A DNA stretch of 64,000 nucleotides from positions 280,501 to 344,500 of the forward strand of contig NZ_LT629733.1 in assembly GCF_900104785.1 (NCBI RefSeq). The letters run 5' to 3'. The translations under genes were made by a program, and so were the position numbers. Below, piece by piece: positions 1 to 7,210 of the stretch. The stretch's first letter is position 1; each line of letters opens with the position of its first letter. A model generated the notes under the pieces. It was given only the letters and a program-made list of their open reading frames with translations, made no database searches and was not told the DNA's origin. This stretch comes from Formosa sp. Hel1_31_208. GTDB taxonomy: Bacteria > Bacteroidota > Bacteroidia > Flavobacteriales > Flavobacteriaceae.

Positions 1-921
1 TTACAAGCTGAGGATGTGGTGGCAATTCCCACCGAAACAGTCTATGGATTGGCGGGAAATATTTTTAGCGAGAAAGCCATCAAGTGTGTTTTTGAAACAA
101 AACAACGTCCATTTTTTAATCCGTTAATCGTGCACATCGCTTCTGTTGCACAATTACCAAACATTGTAAGTTATATTCCTGAAAAGGCAAGACTATTGGC
201 TGATGCCTTTTGGCCAGGACCATTAACACTGGTGCTTCCAAAACAATCAATTATTCCTGATGTGATTACGGCAGGAAAAGATACGGTTGCAGTTCGCGTA
301 CCAAACCACCCAATCACTTTAAAATTATTACAACAGTTGGACTTTCCATTAGCGGCACCTAGTGCCAATCCGTTTGGAAGTATCAGTCCCACAACAGCGC
401 AGCATGTGGAAGACTATTTTAAACATCATATCAAAATGGTATTAGACGGTGGTGCTTGTCAACGCGGCATCGAATCTACCATTATCGGATTTGAAGGTGA
501 GGCCCCTATCATTTACCGGTTAGGATCTACAGCTATTGAAGCCATTGAACGTGTTGTTGGAACTATCGAAATTAAGAACAAAGAAGACATTGCTCCCAAC
601 GCACCAGGAATGTTAGAGCGCCATTATGCACCTTCAACACAAACCATCTTAACCGATAATATTTCCGAAGCTATTAAAAACAATACCGAAAAACGTATTG
701 GTGTTTTGGCTTTCAGCACAGGGTGTCATCATGAGTCTATTGCGTTTCAGATTGTGCTTTCTCAAACTAAAAATGATCAAGAAGCCGCATCAAAACTTTA
801 CGATGCCTTACACCAACTGGATAAGCAAAATTTAGACCTCATTGTTGCCGAACTTCTGCCCGATGTTGGCTTAGGCAAATCGATTAACGATAGATTGCGA
901 CGTGCCACCGTTCAACCTTGA
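1..921 (+). CDS. tsaC: L-threonylcarbamoyladenylate synthase, Sua5/YwlC type (5' end outside window)
   Basis: Makes threonylcarbamoyl-AMP from threonine, bicarbonate and ATP, the first step of the t6A37 tRNA modification. The frame is open to base 1 (codons read LQAEDVVAIPTETVYGL), so the true start lies upstream; the GTG at 16 falls inside the conserved first motif and is not a start. Visible motifs are PTETVYGLAG, the KQRP substrate-binding motif and APSANPFGSISPT. After about residue 200 comes the linker PGMLERHYAP and a C-terminal Sua5 domain, so this is the long Sua5 form rather than short TsaC. The gene ends just before the rplM promoter. Family assignment is firm; only the N-terminus is missing. 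Confidence 0.93.
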   Translation, partial: LQAEDVVAIPTETVYGLAGNIFSEKAIKCVFETKQRPFFNPLIVHIASVAQLPNIVSYIPEKARLLADAFWPGPLTLVLPKQSIIPDVITAGKDTVAVRVPNHPITLKLLQQLDFPLAAPSANPFGSISPTTAQHVEDYFKHHIKMVLDGGACQRGIESTIIGFEGEAPIIYRLGSTAIEAIERVVGTIEIKNKEDIAPNAPGMLERHYAPSTQTILTDNISEAIKNNTEKRIGVLAFSTGCHHESIAFQIVLSQTKNDQEAASKLYDALHQLDKQNLDLIVAELLPDVGLGKSINDRLRRATVQP

Positions 922-977
922 ATGCCGGCGCATTAGATAAGACCTTTAAATTCCCGACAAAAAACCCGTTACAGGGT

Positions 978-1007
978 TTGGTAATCAAATATATAATCGT
1001 AAATTTG
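978..1007 (+). promoter_or_regulatory. Bacteroidota-type promoter of rplM-rpsI
   Basis: TTG at 978-980 and TAAATTTG at 1000-1007, separated by 19 bp, match the Bacteroidota sigma-A consensus (TTG, then TAnnTTTG). The predicted start of transcription is near 1012, giving a leader of about 60 nt. A small CCC/GGG hairpin (964-976) just upstream may mark the end of the tsaC transcript but has no T-run. Confidence 0.7.
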
Positions 1008-1036
1008 CAAACTCTTTTTGAGAGAGAAAAGTTTAA

Positions 1037-1074
1037 CCAGCTTGTCGTGAGACAGGTGATTAATATGAATAAGT
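1037..1074 (+). promoter_or_regulatory. Structured 5' leader of rplM (possible autoregulatory hairpin)
   Basis: Within the predicted leader, CTTGTC (1041-1046) pairs with GACAGG (1051-1056) around a GTGA loop, a GNRA-type tetraloop, about 18 nt before the GTG start. L13 operons in several phyla are autoregulated by leader hairpins. Whether this one binds L13 is inference. Confidence 0.35.
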
Positions 1075-1530
1075 GTGGATACATTAAGCTACAAAACGAT
1101 TTCAGCAAACAAGGCTACTGTTAATAAAGAGTGGGTTTTAGTTGATGCTGAAAATCAAACACTAGGTCGTTTATGTTCTAAAGTAGCAATACTTTTAAGA
1201 GGTAAACACAAGCCTAACTTCACACCACATGTTGATTGCGGAGATAACGTTATTGTTATCAATGCAGAAAAAATCAACTTATCAGGAAACAAGTGGAATG
1301 ACAAAACGTACATTCGTCACACAGGGTATCCAGGTGGTCAAAGAAGTTTAACTGCGAATGAATTGTTTGGAAAAGATCCGGCAAGAATCGTGGAAAAATC
1401 AGTAAAAGGAATGCTCCCTAAAAACAAATTAGGCGCAGAGTTATTCCGTAATTTAAATGTTGTTGTTGGTTCGGCTCATACACATGAAGCTCAAAAACCA
1501 AAAACAATTGACTTAACAAAAGTTAACTAA
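1075..1530 (+). CDS. rplM: 50S ribosomal protein L13 (uL13)
   Basis: Large-subunit ribosomal protein, 151 aa. Recognised from the segments [44 protein letters not shown] and [10 protein letters not shown], all standard L13 landmarks. The start is GTG at 1075 ([13 protein letters not shown]); flavobacterial L13 normally begins MDTLSYKT, so this position is right although the codon is GTG. Its stop shares one base with the start of rpsI, the classical L13-S9 operon. Transcription comes from the promoter at 978-1007. Confidence 0.97.
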   Translation: MDTLSYKTISANKATVNKEWVLVDAENQTLGRLCSKVAILLRGKHKPNFTPHVDCGDNVIVINAEKINLSGNKWNDKTYIRHTGYPGGQRSLTANELFGKDPARIVEKSVKGMLPKNKLGAELFRNLNVVVGSAHTHEAQKPKTIDLTKVN

Positions 1531-1916
1531 TGGAAGTAATGCACAAAATCGGTCGTAGAAAGACGGCTGTTGCTCGTGTGTACCTTGCTAAAGGAAAAGG
1601 CAAGATCACGGTAAACAAAAAAGACATGGCGGATTATTTTACAACTGCAACATTGCAGTATAAAGTAAACCAACCTTTAACCATGACTAACAACGATGGC
1701 AACTTTGATATTACAGTAAACGTTTATGGTGGTGGCATTACAGGCCAAGCCGAAGCGATCCGTTTAGCATTATCTCGCGCGATGTGTGAGTTGGATGCAG
1801 AAAACAGACTAATATTAAAGCCAGAAGGATTATTAACTAGAGACCCTCGTATGGTTGAACGTAAGAAGTTCGGTCAGAAGAAAGCAAGGAAGAAATTCCA
1901 ATTCTCGAAACGTTAA
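1530..1916 (+). CDS. rpsI: 30S ribosomal protein S9 (uS9)
   Basis: Small-subunit ribosomal protein, 128 aa, with the N-terminal HKIGRRKTAVARVYL, the central GGGITGQAEAIRLALSRA and the basic C-terminus KKARKKFQFSKR, whose last residues reach toward the P-site tRNA anticodon in known structures. ATG overlaps the rplM stop codon (TAATG-type junction), so translation is probably coupled. MEV precedes the usual MHKIGRRK; the overlapping ATG is kept as start. Confidence 0.97.
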   Translation: MEVMHKIGRRKTAVARVYLAKGKGKITVNKKDMADYFTTATLQYKVNQPLTMTNNDGNFDITVNVYGGGITGQAEAIRLALSRAMCELDAENRLILKPEGLLTRDPRMVERKKFGQKKARKKFQFSKR

Positions 1917-1967
1917 TCCTATTCTTTGTTATTATTCTGAATTTTCTTCGGAATATAAAACATTTTC

Positions 1968-1998
1968 AAAGCTGTTCTGGTCAATCCGGAACAGCTTT
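1968..1998 (+). terminator. Strong hairpin after rpsI (terminator or rpsB leader element)
   Basis: AAAGCTGTTCTGG (1968-1980) and CCGGAACAGCTTT (1986-1998) form a 13-bp stem with one G-T pair and a 5-nt loop. Only three T follow on the 3' side, inside the stem, so it is a weak classical terminator; it may instead partly insulate rpsI from rpsB. The 225-bp gap 1917-2141 also holds two small adjacent hairpins at 2063-2075 and 2076-2100. Confidence 0.5.
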
Positions 1999-2141
1999 AA
2001 ATTAAACGTGTTGAATGCAATTCAGCACACATTAAAAAATCCTGAAACGAGTTCGGGTATAGTTTAGCATCTAAATGGTTAAGGCGAGCGTAAGCAACCA
2101 CTTAAACATTGCTAATTTAACAGAACGTAAACGATTAAAAA

Positions 2142-3011
2142 ATGAAAAAAGTAGAAGTAACAGAATTACTTGAAGCAGGTGTACACTTTGGTCACTTGAC
2201 AAGAAAATGGGACCCAAACATGGCTCCTTACATTTATATGGAACGTAACGGTATCCATATCATCAACCTTTACAAAACACAAGCAAAAATTCAAGAAACT
2301 TCTGAAGCCCTTCACAAGATTGCAGCTTCGGGAAAGAAAATCTTATTTGTTGCTACAAAAAAACAAGCGAAAGACATTGTTGCTGAAAAAGCAGGAAATG
2401 TAAACATGCCTTATATTACTGAAAGATGGCCTGGCGGAATGTTAACCAACTTTGTAACGATTAGAAAAGCGGTTAAGAAAATGGCTATGATTGATCGTAT
2501 GAAAAAAGACGGTACATTCAACTCATTATCAAAGAAGGAACGTTTACAAGTAGATCGTCAACGTGCTAAATTAGAAAAGAATTTAGGTTCTATTTCTGAT
2601 ATGACACGTTTACCTGGAGCCTTATTTGTTGTAGATATTAAACGTGAGCACATCGCTATTAAAGAAGCGCAGAAATTAAACATTCCTATTTTCGCAATGG
2701 TAGATACGAACTCAGATCCACGCGAAGTAGATTATTTAATTCCAGCTAATGATGATGCCTCGAAATCGATTAACTGCATTATGTCTGCAGTAGCAGAAGC
2801 AGTAGCAGATGGTCTAGCTGAAAGAAAATCAGAAAAAGCTGAAAAAGATGCTAAAAGTGAAAAATCACCAGCAGCAGATAAAGAAGTGAAAGCTGAAGTA
2901 AAAACTGAAGCTAAGGCAGAAGTAAAGACTGAAGCAAAAGCTGAACCAAAGGCTAAAACGAAAACTGAAGAAAAAGTTGTTGCACCAGTTGCAGCTAACG
3001 AAGAAGAATAA
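2142..3011 (+). CDS. rpsB: 30S ribosomal protein S2 (uS2) with charged C-terminal tail
   Basis: S2, 289 aa. Core residues 1 to about 230 carry LLEAGVHFGHLTRKWDPNM, GKKILFVATKKQAKD, ERWPGGMLTNF, LPGALFVVDIKRE and DTNSDPREVDYLIPANDDA. The tail (about 231-289) is a low-complexity Lys/Ala/Glu repeat (KAE, KTEAKAE), common in Bacteroidota S2 and probably disordered. It lies 56 bp ahead of tsf, the usual rpsB-tsf pair. The upstream gap contains several hairpins that could be an S2 leader. Confidence 0.97.
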   Translation: MKKVEVTELLEAGVHFGHLTRKWDPNMAPYIYMERNGIHIINLYKTQAKIQETSEALHKIAASGKKILFVATKKQAKDIVAEKAGNVNMPYITERWPGGMLTNFVTIRKAVKKMAMIDRMKKDGTFNSLSKKERLQVDRQRAKLEKNLGSISDMTRLPGALFVVDIKREHIAIKEAQKLNIPIFAMVDTNSDPREVDYLIPANDDASKSINCIMSAVAEAVADGLAERKSEKAEKDAKSEKSPAADKEVKAEVKTEAKAEVKTEAKAEPKAKTKTEEKVVAPVAANEEE

Positions 3012-3094
3012 ATTAAAAATTACTCAATATCATTGAATCGTTTAATTGCTTTCTTCCCAGAAAACCATTGAACGATTTTTTAAATATTAAATCT

Positions 3095-4069
3095 ATGGAA
3101 AATACTGTAAAAATAACAGCCGCAGAGGTAAACAAACTAAGACAAGCTACAGGTGCAGGAATGATGGACTGCAAGAAAGCTTTAGTTGAAGCTGGAGGTG
3201 ATTTCGATAAAGCTATTGAAGTACTTCGTAAAAAAGGTCAAAAAGTTGCAGAAAAAAGAGCTGACAGAGATTCTTCTGAAGGTGCTGCAATTGCAAAAAT
3301 TAATGCAGATCACACTTCTGGTGTTGCTATCGTTTTAGGATGTGAAACTGATTTCGTTGGAAAAAACGAAAACTTCATAGCATTGGCTAACCAATTAGCA
3401 GATATCGCATTACATACTAATTCTAAAGACGAATTTTTAGCTGCTGATTTCGATGGAATGACTGTTGCTGAAAAATTAATAGAACAAACTGGTGTTATTG
3501 GTGAAAAATTAGACATCACTTCTTTTGAAAAATTAGATGCACCATATGTTGGACAATATGTTCACATTAACAAAATTGCTGCTTTAGTAGGATTATCTGC
3601 GAAAGTTGATAACGTTGAAACTTTAGTGAAGGATATTGCTATGCAAGTTGCTTCTATGGGTGCAACAACATTATCTTACAAAGATTTTGAGCCCGCTTTC
3701 ATTGCTTCAGAAACTGAAGCAAGAATTGCTGTTATTGAAAAAGAGAACATCGAATTAGGTCGTTTAGGAAAAACATTAAAAAACGTACCTACATACATCT
3801 CTATGGCGCAATTAACTCCTGAAGTCATTGCTGAAGCTGAAGCTGCTGCAAAAGCAGAATTAAAAGCAGAAGGTAAACCAGAACAAATCTGGGACAGAAT
3901 TTTACCAGGTAAAATGGAACGTTTTATTTCTGATAATACCACTTTAGATCAAGAAAAATGTTTGTTAGATCAAAAGTTTATTAAAGATGAAAAGAAAACT
4001 GTCGCTCAGTATGTAGCATCTTACGGTGATGTTGCTGTTACTGGATTCAAACGTGCTACAGTAGGATAA
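3095..4069 (+). CDS. tsf: Translation elongation factor Ts
   Basis: Guanine-nucleotide exchange factor for EF-Tu, 324 aa from the ATG at 3095 (MENTVKITAAEVNKLRQATG). The open frame reaches a TTG at 3068, but family members start with M-x-x-V-KITAAEVNKLR, so 3095 is chosen. Landmarks are TGAGMMDCKKALVEAGGDFDKA in the UBA-like N-terminal domain and the TDFVGKN motif that contacts EF-Tu. Co-transcribed with rpsB and followed by a strong terminator. Confidence 0.96.
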   Translation: MENTVKITAAEVNKLRQATGAGMMDCKKALVEAGGDFDKAIEVLRKKGQKVAEKRADRDSSEGAAIAKINADHTSGVAIVLGCETDFVGKNENFIALANQLADIALHTNSKDEFLAADFDGMTVAEKLIEQTGVIGEKLDITSFEKLDAPYVGQYVHINKIAALVGLSAKVDNVETLVKDIAMQVASMGATTLSYKDFEPAFIASETEARIAVIEKENIELGRLGKTLKNVPTYISMAQLTPEVIAEAEAAAKAELKAEGKPEQIWDRILPGKMERFISDNTTLDQEKCLLDQKFIKDEKKTVAQYVASYGDVAVTGFKRATVG

Positions 4070-4137
4070 ATACCAAAGCCTTCAGTTATTCTTATCACCT
4101 AGAGCTCTGTCGAAAGGTCTCGAATAAAATGGTATAC

Positions 4138-4177
4138 AAAAAACCACTACCCTTAGATTAAGGCTAGTGGTTTTTTT
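4138..4177 (+). terminator. Rho-independent terminator of rpsB-tsf
   Basis: CCACTA / TAGTGG stem extended by A and T runs and by CCTTA / TAAGG, followed by seven T (4171-4177). Confidence 0.85.
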
Positions 4178-4215
4178 ATTTGTAAAATTCTACTTTTCTA
4201 AATTACAATAATGAT

Positions 4216-4223
4216 TATATTTG
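4216..4223 (+). promoter_or_regulatory. -7 box of the pyrH promoter
   Basis: TATATTTG matches TAnnTTTG exactly; no TTG at the right distance. It would give a leader of about 105 nt before pyrH. Confidence 0.5.
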
Positions 4224-4332
4224 CTAAACTTTCAAGTGAATCTTAACATAAGCCATAGCTATTAATTTAATTGAAAGACAAATATGAACATGGCGATTTG
4301 CATTTGATTACTAAAAGCAATAAACACGACTA

Positions 4333-5040
4333 ATGAAATACAAAAGAATACTCCTAAAACTATCTGGTGAAGCATTAATGGGATCACGCCAATATGGAAT
4401 TGACCCAGAACGTTTAGCCGAATATGCTAAAGATATTAAAGAAATCACCGATTTAGGTGTTGAAGTTGCCATTGTTATAGGTGGTGGTAATATTTTTAGA
4501 GGTGTCGCCGGAGCCATGCATGGTATGGATCGTGTTCAAGGAGATCATATGGGAATGCTCGCCACTGTTATTAATGGATTAGCCTTACAAAATGCATTGG
4601 AAGATGCTGGCGTTAAAACGCGTTTGCAAACGGCAATTAAAATTAATGAAGTCGCAGAACCTTTTATTAGACGAAAAGCAATGAGCCATCTTAACAAAGG
4701 CCGTGTTGTTATTTTTGGTGGAGGCACAGGAAACCCCTATTTTACGACAGACTCAGCAGCAGTCTTACGAGCTATTGAAATAGAGGCAGATGTGATTTTG
4801 AAAGGAACGCGTGTTGACGGCATATATAATGAAGATCCAGAAAAAAATGCCGATGCTATAAAATTTGATCATATTACTTTTGATGATGTCCTAAGAAAAG
4901 GACTTAAAGTAATGGATACTACGGCTTTTACATTAAGTCAGGAAAATAAATTACCAATTATTGTATTTGATATGAATAAGAAAGGAAACCTCTTCAAGGT
5001 CGTTTCTGGAGAAAATATTGGCACTAAAGTTAATTTATAA
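4333..5040 (+). CDS. pyrH: UMP kinase
   Basis: Phosphorylates UMP to UDP in pyrimidine synthesis; hexameric amino-acid-kinase fold enzyme. 235 aa, normal length. Motifs are [14 protein letters not shown] at the N-terminus, [40 protein letters not shown] and [13 protein letters not shown]. It precedes frr, the common pyrH-frr order, but each has its own predicted promoter. The 196-bp gap behind it holds a perfect 7-bp hairpin (TTGTTTT / AAAACAA, 5107-5124). Confidence 0.97.
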   Translation: MKYKRILLKLSGEALMGSRQYGIDPERLAEYAKDIKEITDLGVEVAIVIGGGNIFRGVAGAMHGMDRVQGDHMGMLATVINGLALQNALEDAGVKTRLQTAIKINEVAEPFIRRKAMSHLNKGRVVIFGGGTGNPYFTTDSAAVLRAIEIEADVILKGTRVDGIYNEDPEKNADAIKFDHITFDDVLRKGLKVMDTTAFTLSQENKLPIIVFDMNKKGNLFKVVSGENIGTKVNL

Positions 5041-5194
5041 GTTTTGGCTTATTTTTTGGTAAACATTAGTTTAGTATCAGTAATTAATGTTGCCAAATAG
5101 CTAGAATTGTTTTAAATAAAACAAAGTATAGCCTTATTATCGTTTCTGTTTTTAACGAAATTAAAGCTAAAAAACAACCATTTATTGGTGATAT

Positions 5195-5202
5195 TAGATT
5201 TG
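5195..5202 (+). promoter_or_regulatory. -7 box of the frr promoter
   Basis: TAGATTTG fits TAnnTTTG; predicted leader about 30 nt. No TTG at the expected -33 distance. Confidence 0.5.
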
Positions 5203-5236
5203 TAAACTAGTATTAATACATTAAAGTTTTTTAAAT

Positions 5237-5794
5237 ATGAACGAGGAGATAAAATTTATATTAGACACCACTAAAGAAGCAATGGATGCTGCAATGAAGC
5301 ACCTAGAAAAACAATTTTTGAATATTAGAGCCGGTAAAGCAAGTCCTGCAATGCTAGGAAATGTTATGGTAGATTATTATGGGTCTCAAACGCCTTTATC
5401 ACAAGTGGCTAATGTCAATACTCCTGACGGCAGAACTATTACTGTTCAACCATGGGAAAAAAGTATGTTACAAGAAATTGAACGCGGTATAATGTTCGCT
5501 AATTTAGGGTTCAACCCTATGAATAATGGCGAAGTTATTATTATTAATGTTCCACCTTTAACCGAAGAGCGAAGACGTGACTTATCAAAACAAGCCAAAG
5601 CAGAAGCAGAAGATGCCAAAGTTGGAGTACGAAGCGCAAGAAAAGAAGCAAATAATGACCTCAAAAATCTAGAAGACATTTCAGAGGATCTTCAAAAAAA
5701 TGCAGAAATTGATGTACAACAAATGACGGATAGCTACGTTAAAAAGATAGATGAAATTTTTGATGCCAAAGAAAATGAAATCATGACGGTATAA
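5237..5794 (+). CDS. frr: Ribosome recycling factor
   Basis: Splits post-termination ribosomes together with EF-G. 185 aa, standard length. Motifs are IRAGKASPAMLGNVMVDYYGSQTPL, VNTPDGRTITVQPWE, NPMNNGEVIIINVPPLTEERRRDL and the C-terminal helix pair (AKVGVRSARKEANNDLK). Terminated by the hairpin at 5800-5828. Confidence 0.97.
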   Translation: MNEEIKFILDTTKEAMDAAMKHLEKQFLNIRAGKASPAMLGNVMVDYYGSQTPLSQVANVNTPDGRTITVQPWEKSMLQEIERGIMFANLGFNPMNNGEVIIINVPPLTEERRRDLSKQAKAEAEDAKVGVRSARKEANNDLKNLEDISEDLQKNAEIDVQQMTDSYVKKIDEIFDAKENEIMTV

Positions 5795-5799
5795 CTTTC

Positions 5800-5828
5800 A
5801 AAAGCGACATTTTTAAAGTCGCTTTTTT
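5800..5828 (+). terminator. Terminator of frr
   Basis: AAAGCGAC / GTCGCTTT stem followed by a T-run. Confidence 0.8.
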
Positions 5829-5856
5829 TATTAATCCATTTTTCAACCTCTACTCA

Positions 5857-7137
5857 ATGCATAAGATTTATTGCTTAATTTTATTTACGCTCTTCACCTG
5901 TGCATTATATTCGCAAAACCCACCACCATCAGCTAAAGACACTATAAGTGTTGCGCAAGATTCTCTGAAAAAACGTGAATTTTTAAAACAATTAGGAAAT
6001 GGCTTCTTACCTACTAAATTTATTAATCTTGATTTGCGTTATCTTATAAAATTCAATCAATATGAAGGTCTTAGAACTGGTTTAGGTGGTGTGACCAACG
6101 AAAATTTTTCAAAAAAATATCGTGTTAATTCATATGTCGTTTACGGCTTTAAAGATCACCGATTTAAATACAAAATAGGTGGTGGCTTTAGAATTAATGA
6201 AGCCTCGAATACATGGATTAACTTGTCATACACAGACGACCTGCAAGAAACAGGGAGCTCAATTTTTTTAACTGACAAGCGCTTTTTTTCTTTTTTTGAA
6301 CCCCGATTATTAAATATCGATCTGTTTCATAAACATATTACAAAGGCTCTAGCTATTGAACATCAATTTTCAGATCATTTGCTTTCGGAAACCGAATTTG
6401 CTATCAGTAAAATCGACCCTACTTATGATTATACTTACAATATTGATGGTGTTTCCTATGATAACTTCGAAGTGAGTACAGCAAAAGTATCACTCCAATG
6501 GAGTCCGAAAAGTGATTTTGAAACCTCCGATGGGACCGTTGTTGAACGTAAAACCGGCTATCCTAGATTTACGTTGCAATTCACACAAAGTTTTAAAGAT
6601 ATTTTGAATGGTGACTTTAACTTCTTTAAGACCGATTTTAGAGCTGTCCATCACTTTACCTATAATGACGATGTATTTACTCAAGCGACCCTAACCTCTG
6701 GACTTGCGCTTGGAAACACCCCTTTAACACATTTGTACCACGCCTATCCTAATAATATTACAAAGGAAACTGTGTTGCAACGTTTTTCAGTTGCTGGCAT
6801 CAATAGTTTTGAAACAATGTATTTCAATGAGTTCTTTTCAGATCGGTTTGCAACATTACAAATTAAACACTTTGTGAAACCATTTAAAATTACAGAACGC
6901 TACAGACCACAGTTAGTGCTAATTTCTCGATTTGCATTTGGTGATATGAGTAATATTGAACGCCACCAAAATATTGAGTTCAGCACCTTATCAAAAGGCT
7001 ATTCCGAAGCTGGTATCGAGTTAAATAAATTACTTTTTGGATTTGGCTTAAGTTTCGCCTATCGTTATGGCGCATATCACCTTCCTTCTTTTGCTGATAA
7101 TATAGCCGCGAAATTCACATTTAATGTGACTTTGTGA
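5857..7137 (+). CDS. Outer-membrane beta-barrel protein, DUF5686-like
   Basis: 426 aa with a cleavable signal peptide (MHKIYCLILFTLFTCALYSQ) followed by alternating aromatic beta-strands and a C-terminal strand ending in FTFNVTL, as expected for an outer-membrane barrel. The pattern (LRTGLGGVTNENFSKKYRVNSYVVYGFKDHRFKYKIGGG) resembles the barrel part of DUF5686 proteins of Bacteroidota, but the N-terminal carboxypeptidase-regulatory-like domain of long members is absent. No sign of a frameshift, so a short natural form is more likely than a broken gene. Substrate unknown. It stands alone between the frr terminator and the promoter of the next gene. Confidence 0.65.
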   Translation: MHKIYCLILFTLFTCALYSQNPPPSAKDTISVAQDSLKKREFLKQLGNGFLPTKFINLDLRYLIKFNQYEGLRTGLGGVTNENFSKKYRVNSYVVYGFKDHRFKYKIGGGFRINEASNTWINLSYTDDLQETGSSIFLTDKRFFSFFEPRLLNIDLFHKHITKALAIEHQFSDHLLSETEFAISKIDPTYDYTYNIDGVSYDNFEVSTAKVSLQWSPKSDFETSDGTVVERKTGYPRFTLQFTQSFKDILNGDFNFFKTDFRAVHHFTYNDDVFTQATLTSGLALGNTPLTHLYHAYPNNITKETVLQRFSVAGINSFETMYFNEFFSDRFATLQIKHFVKPFKITERYRPQLVLISRFAFGDMSNIERHQNIEFSTLSKGYSEAGIELNKLLFGFGLSFAYRYGAYHLPSFADNIAAKFTFNVTL

Positions 7138-7183
7138 TGCGATAATATATCGTTAAAATTATCGCTTATCCCTAGGTTTTTTC

Positions 7184-7191
7184 TAACTTTG
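7184..7191 (+). promoter_or_regulatory. -7 box upstream of the MMPL exporter gene
   Basis: TAACTTTG fits TAnnTTTG, 19 nt before the ATG at 7211. Confidence 0.5.
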
Positions 7192-7210
7192 CGCTTCTTT
7201 TACAAGGTAC

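Noticed and set aside
918..1124. ORF between tsaC and rplM
   Set aside because: Contains the rplM promoter and leader and overlaps the L13 start in another frame.
2860..3000. Lys/Ala/Glu repeats at the rpsB end as a mobile or recombined sequence
   Set aside because: Low-complexity charged tails are normal for Bacteroidota S2 proteins.
5857..7137. DUF5686-like gene as a truncated pseudogene
   Set aside because: It has its own signal peptide, an intact frame and a proper C-terminal barrel strand, so a short family member is simpler.
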